9,356 bases of DNA from NCBI GenBank assembly GCA_001800005.1, contig MGUL01000118.1:1-9356 (forward strand), read 5' to 3'. Each line of letters begins with the position of its first letter. The first letter of the stretch is position 1. This stretch comes from Elusimicrobia bacterium RBG_16_66_12. Lineage in GTDB: Bacteria; Elusimicrobiota; Elusimicrobia; UBA1565; UBA9628. Under the pieces are notes generated by a model. That model did no database searches. It was given only the letters and a program-made list of their open reading frames with translations, and was not told the DNA's origin. Positions 1-5,164 of the stretch are shown here, piece by piece. The position numbers and the translations under genes were made by a program.

Positions 1-250
1 AGTCACGCGAGCCGCCCCAAGGGCCCATGAGCATGGCCAGATTGCAACCGTCGGGGAACTCGCTCGCGCTGAAAGGGGCGCCGTTCTTCGCGCGCTCGTC
101 GAAGCCGGGGGCCGCGTGTTTGCCCGCGTCCCGTGGCTCACAGGCGGGGTTACCGCAGCGGCAACGGCCGAGGGCGTCGACGCCGTACAGGGGTTGCACC
201 CGGAAGCCCCGGGAGATGTACGCGGCTGCTGCGGCACGCATGTCGGTCAT
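1..250 (-). CDS. Bifunctional DNA primase/polymerase, N-terminal fragment (partial at window edge)
   Basis: About 83 codons are visible before the gene leaves the window. The translation starts MTDMRAAAAAYISRGF, then RVQPLYGVD, a cysteine cluster (C-x-C-x4-C around CRCGNPAC), GKHAAPGF and NLAMLMG. This is the usual opening of Prim-Pol (bifunctional primase/polymerase) domains in phage and plasmid primase-helicases: a hydrophobic helix, a 'G-V-x-P-L' strand, a Cys-rich 'C-x-C-G...C...GKH' loop and an 'N-hydrophobic-G' strand. Such proteins make primers, and often unwind DNA, at the replication fork. The catalytic acidic motif and any helicase domain lie outside the window. The ATG at 250 overlaps the preceding stop as ATGA and follows GAGGAAGGA; a second ATG nine bases on (241) has better spacing to that site. 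The family call is firm; full domain content is unknown. Confidence 0.85.
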   Translation of the reverse strand, partial: MTDMRAAAAAYISRGFRVQPLYGVDALGRCRCGNPACEPRDAGKHAAPGFDERAKNGAPFSASEFPDGCNLAMLMGPWGGSRD

Positions 251-438
251 TCCTTCCTCATCCTCATCCACTCCGCCCTCACGCCTTTGGCCCATTCCGC
301 ATAGGCCTTGGGACGGGTGAGCAGGGAGCGGAACTCGCGCTCTTTGTCGGTGAGCCCGTCAGGGTCCGGATCTGGTCCACGGCGTTTTGGGCGCTCGTCG
401 CGATGATCCTCGGCCAGCCCTGGGTCTGCTTTCGCCAT
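247..438 (-). CDS. Small ORF or out-of-frame tail of the upstream nuclease gene
   Basis: This reading frame gives 63 residues from an ATG at 438; the convincing part is the last 35 or so (LTDKEREFRSLLTRPKAYAE, then a Trp/Met/Arg-rich end). From about position 378 to 247 this frame has the G/C-rich third codon positions typical of the neighbours, while the nuclease frame (279-692) loses them. Upstream of 378 the reverse is true. Its stop at 249-247 forms an ATGA junction with the primase start, as at most junctions here. So the segment is probably translated, either as the true C-terminus of the nuclease after a frame change or as an overlapping small gene. The ATG at 438 has only a weak upstream AAGG. 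No function can be assigned. Confidence 0.5.
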   Translation of the reverse strand: MAKADPGLAEDHRDERPKRRGPDPDPDGLTDKEREFRSLLTRPKAYAEWAKGVRAEWMRMRKE

Positions 439-692
439 TCGATCTGCGCCTTGGTGTACCGGACGGCGGTGGATGCCGTGAGCTTGTAGCGGGCTACCTT
501 GCACTCGACGAGGAGCCAGTATCCGGACGGCCAGGGCTTTGCTGACGGGACACGCGCGCCAACCAGCAGATCTTCCACCCCGTTGCCTGCGTGAGACAAA
601 TCCATCCCCGGGTACCCGAGCAGGCGGATCGCGTCGGCGATGGCCCGGTGATTCGAGTCGGCTCGGCCCTGGGTTGCGGGGTGTCGGATCAT
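279..692 (-). CDS. VRR-NUC / Holliday-junction-resolvase-like nuclease
   Basis: This 137-codon ORF has the pattern of small phage PD-(D/E)XK nucleases of the VRR-NUC/resolvase type. It shows an N-terminal helix with an Asn (DSNHRAIADAI), a glycine-rich strand ending in the acidic residue of GNGVEDLLVG (D41), the E-x-K pair in WLLVECKV (E63, K65), a conserved Gln on a helix (TKAQIEW, Q83) and a final strand plus helix (WPRIIATSAQNAVDQI). Such enzymes cut branched or flap DNA in phage recombination and replication, which fits the neighbours. The ATG at 692 overlaps the previous stop as ATGA. The final roughly 30 residues look non-native (Ser/Pro-rich); the codon pattern switches to the -1 frame near position 378, so the true C-terminus may be in that frame. 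Specificity cannot be read from the sequence. Confidence 0.75.
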   Translation of the reverse strand: MIRHPATQGRADSNHRAIADAIRLLGYPGMDLSHAGNGVEDLLVGARVPSAKPWPSGYWLLVECKVARYKLTASTAVRYTKAQIEWRKQTQGWPRIIATSAQNAVDQIRTLTGSPTKSASSAPCSPVPRPMRNGPKA

Positions 693-1411
693 CCCGGCGT
701 TGTCTCCGTCACCTGGACGAGTTCGAGCACCAAGGCGTGCACGTGTTTGATGATCCGCTGAAGCTCCAGCGCTTGGTCACAGGAGCAAGCGAGCTGGGCT
801 TCTGCCCGTGTGGCCTCACGGCATGCCAGCAGCCGCGCCTCCTCGGTCACCTCGTGTCCCTCGCGTTCGTGGTGCAACGACTCCTGCGCGGCGGCGAGGG
901 CGGCGCGGAGTTCACGGCTGGGTCCCTTCGACGAGGCCATAACGGAGACGGGTAGTTCAGCTGTGCATGCCACAGCCTCAGCCCATGTGCGCCGCTTATC
1001 AGCCTTGGATATGTCGATGGCTGTCTCCACGACATCTCGCGTGCCTCTGCGGTCCAGGGTGAGCAGGGCGCGGATGCGGTCGATGTACATGCCGCGCTCT
1101 CCGTGGCAGACCTGGTGGCATGCGGGCTGCAATGCCGGCCTCGGAACGTCACGCCCACCGATGCGGCCAGGCTCACCATCCGCGGGCAGGGCGATGGGCG
1201 GAGAGGGGATGCGGGAGGCCAGGAAGGCGCGGATGTGAGCCTGAAGAACCAGCCACGGGCCCTCTTCCTCCAGGGCATTGTCCACCCTCTCCAGCAGCGC
1301 GGTCGCTTTTCGAAGCCGAGCCTGCTCCAGGTCATAGGCGCGCACGTGGAACTGGATGGCCTTGTCCGCCTTCTCCAGCCGTTGCATGTCGGTCTCCTCT
1401 TCGTCGGTCAT
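689..1411 (-). CDS. Coiled-coil protein of unknown function
   Basis: A 240-residue protein whose two ends are rich in Glu, Arg, Ala and Leu and look helical, probably coiled coil (about residues 9-50 and 160-232). A Pro/Gly-rich linker lies between them at about 66-105. A C-H-x-V-C-H cluster at the end of the linker could bind metal, but this is weak. The start at 1411 gives an ATGA overlap with the exonuclease stop, and its own stop overlaps the nuclease start in the same way, so it sits inside the recombination cassette. An internal ATG at 1090 (MYIDRIRALL) follows GGAG at eight bases and could start a second, shorter product. I do not recognise the family; an accessory role for the exonuclease or nuclease is only inferred from position. 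Confidence 0.65.
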   Translation of the reverse strand: MTDEEETDMQRLEKADKAIQFHVRAYDLEQARLRKATALLERVDNALEEEGPWLVLQAHIRAFLASRIPSPPIALPADGEPGRIGGRDVPRPALQPACHQVCHGERGMYIDRIRALLTLDRRGTRDVVETAIDISKADKRRTWAEAVACTAELPVSVMASSKGPSRELRAALAAAQESLHHEREGHEVTEEARLLACREATRAEAQLACSCDQALELQRIIKHVHALVLELVQVTETTPG

Positions 1412-2235
1412 GCCGCGGCCTCGTCGTCTTCCGCACCCCAGTCGAGGTCTAGGTCGTCGTCGATGCCGAGGCTCACGTCCTCGTCGGTGTAGTCAGGGAA
1501 CTTGCCGGCGCGCTCACACTCGAGCAGGCGTTCCATCCACCCGCGCCACTCCATGCGGGCCTTGTTGAGCGCGCGCTCCTCGTAGTGGAACACGGTCACC
1601 GGGTACGGCGCCGTCGACTCCACCACTACCACGAAGTAGTCACTCACCGGGCCCGGCGGATAGACCAAGGTCTGCTCGATGCCGTTGCGATACCAGGAGC
1701 ACTGGCCCGCGTAGCCGTAGCGCTTGGCCTCCCAGGGGAACGACCAGGGAGCGGCGGTCTTGCTGGTCTTCAGCTCCGCGCCGACCTTGCCCTCGCACGC
1801 CGGGTATTGCCGCCCCCGGAACTGCATCGCGGGGAGGCCGAAGCGGACGTTGTCGGGGGTGCCGGCGCACTTGCGGCCCATGGTCTCCCACTCGATGAGC
1901 TTCTCGCGCTCGCCCTCCAAGATGGCCATGGCGCGCGTGTGGCCCTCGATACTCTTGCGCATGCCGACCACGTCCGCGGCCTCCTTCGGGCTCACGATGA
2001 AGGCGTTCTCGTTGGCGGCCATGAAGTCCTGGTACTTGCTGAACTTCGGGTTGCGAGCGCCGCCCTCGTAGACGACCACGCGCTTGCCGCCGAGTAGCAC
2101 CGAGTGGACCGCGCTGCCCTTGCCGAGGCTCGGGGTCGCCTTGTCCTCGTGGCTCAAGTAGTGGGCGGCGCTATGGCGGAACTTCTTCAGGCGGCTGTAG
2201 TGCACGGGGCCGCCCGGGATGAGGTCACTGGCCAT
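1408..2235 (-). CDS. RecE/RecB-family PD-(D/E)XK exonuclease
   Basis: The 275-residue protein has the layout of phage exonuclease VIII-like proteins with a RecB-type PD-(D/E)XK fold (the group often annotated as a PDDEXK-like domain of DUF3799). An N-terminal SRLKKF...AHYLS segment is followed by KGSAVHSVLL with the RecB-family His (H44), a GTPD motif (D128), ELKT (E154, K156) and the downstream Gln and Tyr of QCSWY (Q178, Y182). These enzymes degrade one strand of duplex DNA to leave single-stranded tails for annealing-type recombination. The protein ends in a striking run of Asp and Glu (about residues 248-272). The start at 2235 overlaps the OB-fold-like gene by 11 bases, with GGAG ten bases upstream. 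The annealing partner is not identified by sequence here. Confidence 0.85.
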   Translation of the reverse strand: MASDLIPGGPVHYSRLKKFRHSAAHYLSHEDKATPSLGKGSAVHSVLLGGKRVVVYEGGARNPKFSKYQDFMAANENAFIVSPKEAADVVGMRKSIEGHTRAMAILEGEREKLIEWETMGRKCAGTPDNVRFGLPAMQFRGRQYPACEGKVGAELKTSKTAAPWSFPWEAKRYGYAGQCSWYRNGIEQTLVYPPGPVSDYFVVVVESTAPYPVTVFHYEERALNKARMEWRGWMERLLECERAGKFPDYTDEDVSLGIDDDLDLDWGAEDDEAAA

Positions 2236-2845
2236 GGGCTTGCGTCTCCAGTTGCTTGCGGCGTTTGGCGAGCGCGCGAGTGAGGGTGCCGGACTCGGAC
2301 TCGGTGTACACGCGGACGGCGATATCCGCCTCGATGTCCATCAGCGCCTCGAGGCTGGTAGCGGCGGCCATCGCGGCGAGCTGCTTACGGGATTCGTCCC
2401 CGAGCTCCGTGCGAGGTGCCGCGGCTACCGGCTTGGTCTTACCACCTTCCGCGCGCATCGTCATCTTGATCGGGCGCTTCTGGGGGAGCTTGATCTCCAC
2501 CTCTAGGTCGGCGTCGATGTCCGGGCTGCCCCAGATGCGCAAGCAAGGCTCGCCGCCCCACTCGCCGATGAACAGGCAGAGGCGCTTGCCGTACCAGTCC
2601 TTCAGGGTGCGGCCGAACATGGCCTTGATGCACTGGCCGTTGGTGGAGTTGAGCACCAGCTGTTGCGACACCTCTTTGAACGAGATGGTCCCCTTCACCT
2701 TCTTGCCCTTGTTGCCCTCGAGCTCGTCGGTGTCGACGTCGGCAATCGTGAGGGGCTTCTTCTCCAGGTCCCCGAACGATCCTGCTTTGAGGAACCTTCC
2801 TGGATACAACTCGTCGTAATCGACCGGCTTGCGCTCTGCTGACAT
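2225..2845 (-). CDS. OB-fold-like phage protein (single-strand DNA-binding or recombination partner)
   Basis: The 206-residue product belongs to a widespread unnamed phage family found near RecE-like nucleases. Signs are YDELYPGRFLKAGSF near the N-terminus, TIADVDTDEL, a strand ending in QQLVLNSTNGQCIKAMFG (about 61-78), DWYGKRLCL and LRIWGSPDID (102-111). The run of short beta strands suggests an OB fold, and a single-stranded DNA-binding or loading role for the exonuclease encoded next is inferred. The C-terminal third (about 145-206) is helical and charged, with a basic AKRRKQ stretch. I chose the ATG at 2845, with AGGGGAG about 11 bases upstream; an in-frame GTG at 2869 would add eight residues that overlap that site. 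A roughly 100-base gap with repeats precedes it, so it may head a transcription unit. Confidence 0.75.
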   Translation of the reverse strand: MSAERKPVDYDELYPGRFLKAGSFGDLEKKPLTIADVDTDELEGNKGKKVKGTISFKEVSQQLVLNSTNGQCIKAMFGRTLKDWYGKRLCLFIGEWGGEPCLRIWGSPDIDADLEVEIKLPQKRPIKMTMRAEGGKTKPVAAAPRTELGDESRKQLAAMAAATSLEALMDIEADIAVRVYTESESGTLTRALAKRRKQLETQAHGQ

Positions 2846-2947
2846 GACTGTTCTTTCTCCCCTAGCCACAACTGTTCAGTCTATCACGAACAGGCTTGTT
2901 TTCAGCCTCATCCGTTTTCACGCGCCCGCTTCGCTCGCCTCTTTGGG
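2846..2947 (-). promoter_or_regulatory. Intergenic region upstream of the recombination cassette, with operator-like repeats
   Basis: This is the largest gene-free gap in the window (102 bases). It holds CTGTTC at 2872-2877 and GAACAG at 2888-2893, a perfect inverted repeat with a 10-base spacer. ACTGTTC occurs twice as a direct repeat 24 bases apart (2847-2853 and 2871-2877). A short AGGCT/AGCCT hairpin (minus strand, about 2893-2910) has no T tract, so it does not look like a terminator. I find no convincing -35/-10 pair; TAGACT is the best -10-like hexamer. A regulated promoter is plausible but not shown. Confidence 0.4.
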
Positions 2948-3136
2948 TCATGCCAGATCGGTCATCACATCGTGCCGCTCGTCGCGCCCCTTCTCCAGTT
3001 CGGAGACACGCGCGTGAAGCCGGTCCCGCTCGACCAGTGCCGCCAGTGCCAGGGCATGCAGCTGCTTCGCTCGCGGGTCGTCGTCATGCGCGGCCGCCCG
3101 GGCCATCGCGTGACACAGCCTCAGGATTGGGCACAT
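2948..3136 (-). CDS. Small helical protein, unknown function
   Basis: 62 residues starting MCPILRLCHAMARAAAHDDD, then a helical, Leu-rich, charged half (HALALAALVERDRLHARVSE) that looks like a short coiled coil. The ATG at 3136 shares one base with the preceding TGA (TGATG), which supports this start over an in-frame extension to 3196 that would lie inside the upstream gene. There is no clear ribosome binding site, so translation probably depends on the upstream gene. Not recognised; it is the last gene before the intergenic gap. Confidence 0.6.
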   Translation of the reverse strand: MCPILRLCHAMARAAAHDDDPRAKQLHALALAALVERDRLHARVSELEKGRDERHDVMTDLA

Positions 3137-3432
3137 CAGGACCGCACCAAGGTCAGCCTCGGCCGCGCCTTGATCGCCCTCGGAGCCGGCTCCCACAGGA
3201 CCCGGCTACCGTGTGCCAATAGCGCGATCTTCTCCTCGTAGGCCCGCGTCTCCGTGGTCTCGTACCCCTGCACCCGGACCAGTCTCGACAGTAGCTCCGT
3301 GCACAGGGTCTCTGCGCAGGACAGGTGCCTCGGGACGGTCTCGGCCTTGATCTCGGTCTGCCAGTGCCGGAGCCAGTGGTCGAGCTCCGAGCGCACGCGG
3401 GCGACTTGGATGAGGGTGGATGCGCGGCTCAC
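3136..3432 (-). CDS. Hypothetical protein, unknown function
   Basis: 98 residues, mostly helical, with Trp, His and Arg residues in SELDHWLRHWQTEIKAE and a basic C-terminus. The GTG at 3432 forms a GTGA overlap with the upstream stop and follows GGAGG at eight bases. The frame stays open to 3810, but that extension crosses two well-supported genes in another frame and has a Pro/Ser/His-rich shadow composition, so I reject it. No domain is recognised. Confidence 0.65.
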   Translation of the reverse strand: MSRASTLIQVARVRSELDHWLRHWQTEIKAETVPRHLSCAETLCTELLSRLVRVQGYETTETRAYEEKIALLAHGSRVLWEPAPRAIKARPRLTLVRS

Positions 3433-3617
3433 GCCGGCTCCCTCCCCGGAGCCATCCGGTAGCGCGTGGCCGTGATGAACCGAATGGGGCGATCCTGGTA
3501 GCTCCACAGGATGCGCAGGACTCGCTCGATGGGATCGGGCTCGACTTCGGCGATGGGCCTCCAGATGTTGTTTTTCTCGGTCACGTCCCCTCCTTCCGTA
3601 GGGGTTCGGCTGGTCAT
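3429..3617 (-). CDS. Short hypothetical protein
   Basis: 62 residues; the body reads NNIWRPIAEVEPDPIERVLR then ILWSYQDRPIRFITATRYRM, a mix of helix and strand. Two starts compete. The ATG at 3617 makes an ATGA overlap with the Cys-rich gene's stop but lacks a ribosome binding site. The GTG at 3584 (VTEKNNIW) is preceded four bases away by AAGGAGG and would give 51 residues. I list the longer one because stop/start overlap is the rule in this window. The family is not recognised. Confidence 0.6.
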   Translation of the reverse strand: MTSRTPTEGGDVTEKNNIWRPIAEVEPDPIERVLRILWSYQDRPIRFITATRYRMAPGREPA

Positions 3618-4036
3618 GGGCACACCCACAGGTCGTGGTCGATCCTGTGCATCCCGCAGCGCGAACAGGTGGATGTGCCCATGCGGCCGTCCTCAGACTC
3701 GTACCAGGCGCCGTCCCATTGGTGCTCACAGGGACCATCCGGGCACTGGCATTTGCACTGAGCGCTGCCAGGCCCGCACACGTTGACGCTGATGACCTGT
3801 TCCCCGCCACAAGAGGGGCAGTAGTGGTGCAGGCCCTCTTCCTCGGGGGTCGACTCGATGGCCACGGCCCGGAAGGTCACGGCAAAGCCGTATTCGCTCT
3901 CGAGCTCGGAGCACTCGATCGTGACCTCGTCCTCGGTGCCCGAGAAGATGTTGGGGGTCCGAGTCCAGCGCTGATCGGCGGGGTCCGTCTCCGGTTGCCA
4001 GGAGCGGCGGGGGATAAAGTCGAGGTGGTAGCGCAT
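3614..4036 (-). CDS. Cys-rich protein with zinc-ribbon-like motifs
   Basis: 140 residues. The N-terminal half (MRYHLDFIPRRSW... to about 65) lacks cysteines. The C-terminal half carries CPSC (73, 76), C87, the C-x-C-x-C run at 94-98, C103 with H105, CSRC (124, 127) and a last HRIDHDLWVCP segment (H134, C139). The paired CxxC knuckles suggest one or two structural zinc sites. The ATG at 4036 has AGGA six bases upstream and begins one base after the previous stop (TAA), which argues against the open frame continuing to 4159. Function is unknown; one of three Cys-rich proteins in the window. Confidence 0.7.
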   Translation of the reverse strand: MRYHLDFIPRRSWQPETDPADQRWTRTPNIFSGTEDEVTIECSELESEYGFAVTFRAVAIESTPEEEGLHHYCPSCGGEQVISVNVCGPGSAQCKCQCPDGPCEHQWDGAWYESEDGRMGTSTCSRCGMHRIDHDLWVCP

Positions 4037-4037
4037 G

Positions 4038-4235
4038 TTATTTCCTGCCCTTCCCAGCCAGGATGCGGGTGACGTTGCGGAAACAGGCACCGGCGGCCGT
4101 GGTCTCGGGCTGCTCGGATTCCCGGAGGTGCTTGGGCGCGTGCTTGTCGGCCAGGGCACGGGCTTCTTTCGCGTTCAGAAAAGCCTCGGCCGTTTGCGCG
4201 GCGCGGTTGGAGAACTGGAACTTGTGGCGGGTCAC
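4038..4235 (-). CDS. Small basic hypothetical protein
   Basis: 65 residues from the GTG at 4235 (MTRHKFQFSNRAAQTAEAFL), with Ala-rich helices and a basic end (GKGRK). A TTG at 4244 would add three residues. The upstream leader carries the GGGGC repeat block, and its CCCC units could pair with the GGGCCGGGGC that lies 10-20 bases before the start, so translation may be controlled by leader structure (inference). The stop lies one base before the Cys-rich gene's ATG. No family is recognised. Confidence 0.6.
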   Translation of the reverse strand: MTRHKFQFSNRAAQTAEAFLNAKEARALADKHAPKHLRESEQPETTAAGACFRNVTRILAGKGRK

Positions 4236-4266
4236 AACGCCCAAAGCCCCGGCCCTGGGTAGGGTG

Positions 4267-4291
4267 CGGGGCGGGGCGGGGCGGGGCGGGG
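4267..4291 (+). repeat. Five tandem CGGGG units (G-quadruplex motif)
   Basis: The unit CGGGG is repeated five times without interruption, giving five GGGG runs separated by single C bases on the plus strand. This meets the standard G-quadruplex pattern (G4 runs, one-base loops). It lies between the stop of the 46-residue gene (TAA at 4294-4292, directly adjacent) and the start of the next gene, so transcripts carry the C-rich strand. Confidence 0.9.
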
Positions 4292-4432
4292 TTACTCGGT
4301 CTGGCGCGGGGTCGCGTTTGCCTCGTCGATGAGGCGGAAGACCTCTTCAGCCTCGGCGCGCTCGTCGGCGTCACAGCTGGCGAGGAACTCGGCTCGGTCG
4401 GTCATCTCGGCGGCGGTTAGCGTGTTGTTCAT
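4292..4432 (-). CDS. Small acidic protein (46 residues), probably leaderless
   Basis: The translation starts MNNTLTAAEMTDRAEFLASC, followed by a Glu/Asp/Ala-rich helix and a short tail ending TPRQTE. Third codon positions are G/C-rich as in the neighbours. There is no ribosome binding site, but a good promoter lies immediately upstream and places the predicted +1 on the A of this ATG, so the message is probably leaderless. It is the first gene of that transcription unit. The other ATG nearby (4440) hits a stop after three codons. Function is unknown; small acidic early phage proteins often bind host proteins, which is only a general possibility. Confidence 0.65.
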   Translation of the reverse strand: MNNTLTAAEMTDRAEFLASCDADERAEAEEVFRLIDEANATPRQTE

Positions 4433-4438
4433 CCATTC

Positions 4439-4466
4439 ATTGTAGCTCTAACGTGACTACGTTCAA
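4439..4466 (-). promoter_or_regulatory. Sigma70-type promoter
   Basis: On the minus strand TTGAAC (-35, 4466-4461) is followed by a 16-base spacer and TACAAT (-10, 4444-4439). Counting the last T as -7 puts +1 at 4432, the A of the ATG of the 46-residue gene. It lies in a 44-base gap, and this stretch is visibly richer in A+T than its surroundings. It is the clearest promoter in the window. Confidence 0.75.
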
Positions 4467-4471
4467 CCGGA

Positions 4472-4487
4472 GAATGTCATGACAATC
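4472..4487. promoter_or_regulatory. Palindrome upstream of the promoter (possible operator)
   Basis: The perfect 10-base palindrome TGTCATGACA (4475-4484) extends to GAATGTCATGACAATC with one mismatched pair. It begins six bases upstream of the -35 box and covers the stop codon of the HTH gene (4479-4477). Its position suits a regulator of the 4439-4466 promoter; the HTH protein encoded just upstream is the obvious candidate, but this is inference. Confidence 0.4.
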
Positions 4488-4818
4488 GAGCGAGGTGACG
4501 AATTGTGTACCCTAGCGGGTCAGGGGGGTCTCCTCGTCGATGCCAATCAAACAGGGTCGTCCTTGGCACGCTGAGCACATGGGACACGCGCGCCCAGCTC
4601 AGCCCCGCGCCACGAAGCTCTGTGACCAGCGCCCAGTCAATGGACCCACGCACGGCAGCGCATCGCATGCTCCTGACCATCGCCGCGTCAATCCGTTGCG
4701 CCCGGTACTCGGTGGGCGCTGCTTTGCGCCGCCATGCCCACCCCTCACGCTTTGCCTCCGTCAGGCGCTGAGGGTGCTCACGCATGTACTTGACCAGGTG
4801 TTTGCCGGACCCATTCAT
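4477..4818 (-). CDS. Small helix-turn-helix DNA-binding protein
   Basis: 113 residues. The C-terminal half has a clear HTH of the Fis/transposase-like kind: IDWALVTELRGAGLSWARVS then HVLSVPRTTLFDWHRRGDPP (about 60-99), with the 'G-x-S-x-x-x-V/I' turn and a recognition helix ending in TTLFDW. The N-terminal 40 residues are basic (KREGWAWRRKAAPTEYRAQR). The ATG at 4818 overlaps the previous stop as ATGA, and GGGAG lies eight bases upstream. The gene ends beside the sigma70-like promoter and its palindrome, so it may control that promoter. It could equally be a terminase-small-subunit-like or other DNA-binding protein; size and placement favour a regulator. Confidence 0.7.
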   Translation of the reverse strand: MNGSGKHLVKYMREHPQRLTEAKREGWAWRRKAAPTEYRAQRIDAAMVRSMRCAAVRGSIDWALVTELRGAGLSWARVSHVLSVPRTTLFDWHRRGDPPDPLGYTIRHLARLS

Positions 4819-5120
4819 CGCGCCTTCTCCCTTCTCTCGTCGCTGGGCCATTCAACCGCGTTGAGCCAGATCGCGGATTGCTGATACCCGGCCTCTGTCT
4901 CCGCGCGGATCTGCTCGATTGGCACCAGCTCCGCTCGGCGCCGGGCCTCCCGTTTCTTGGCGAATGCCTCCGCGTCGAAGGGTGGCGGCGTGAACAGCTG
5001 CTGCTGGGTTGCCTTGGACGCGCGCCGAGCCTTCCGATTGTGAGTGCCGGCGCGCTCCTCACGAGTCGTGTAGTTGACCGAGACGCCTGCCTGCCGATGC
5101 TTGGTGGCCCCGCGCTTCAT
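4815..5120 (-). CDS. Basic hypothetical protein
   Basis: 101 residues, Arg/Lys/Ala-rich at the start (MKRGATKHRQAGVSVNYTTR), with a Gln/Pro patch (QQQLFTPPPFDAEAF) and two charged helices, KKREARRRAELVPIEQIRAE and a C-terminal segment rich in Trp, Glu and Arg. The ATG at 5120 is preceded by GGAGG at four bases and overlaps the stop of a 15-codon mini-ORF as ATGA. A GTG at 5144 would add eight residues. Composition suggests nucleic-acid contact, but no domain is recognised. Confidence 0.6.
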   Translation of the reverse strand: MKRGATKHRQAGVSVNYTTREERAGTHNRKARRASKATQQQLFTPPPFDAEAFAKKREARRRAELVPIEQIRAETEAGYQQSAIWLNAVEWPSDERREKAR

Positions 5121-5164
5121 GGCGCCTCCATCGTGCTCCGGCACTGGACGTGATCGGTGTTCAT
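5117..5164 (-). CDS. Possible 15-residue mini-ORF between methylase and next gene
   Basis: The sequence MNTDHVQCRSTMEAP is encoded by an ATG that overlaps the methyltransferase stop as ATGA, with a full AGGAGG ten bases upstream. Its own TGA overlaps the next gene's ATG as ATGA. The signals are stronger than the peptide, so a translational-coupling relay is more likely than a functional peptide. Real translation is unproven. Confidence 0.4.
   Translation of the reverse strand: MNTDHVQCRSTMEAP

Noticed and set aside
385..410. Canonical -1 frameshift slippery site
   Set aside because: In the nuclease frame the codons are GCC CAA AAC; this is not X-XXY-YYZ, and re-pairing of the first codon would need a mismatch.
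1585..2097. A 170-codon open frame on the plus strand
   Set aside because: Antisense to the exonuclease; its Ala/His/Leu/Arg-rich composition is that of a GC-rich shadow frame.
2872..2893. LexA (SOS) box
   Set aside because: CTG and CAG are separated by 16 rather than 10 bases, and GTTC/GAAC are in the opposite order to the Gram-positive box.
2893..2910. Rho-independent terminator in the gap before the OB-fold-like gene
   Set aside because: The AGGCT/AGCCT stem is only five pairs and no T tract follows.
3433..3810. N-terminal extension of the 98-residue protein to 224 residues
   Set aside because: It overlaps the Cys-rich gene and the 62-residue gene in another frame and has a Pro/Ser/His-rich shadow composition; the GTG at 3432 has a ribosome binding site and a GTGA junction.
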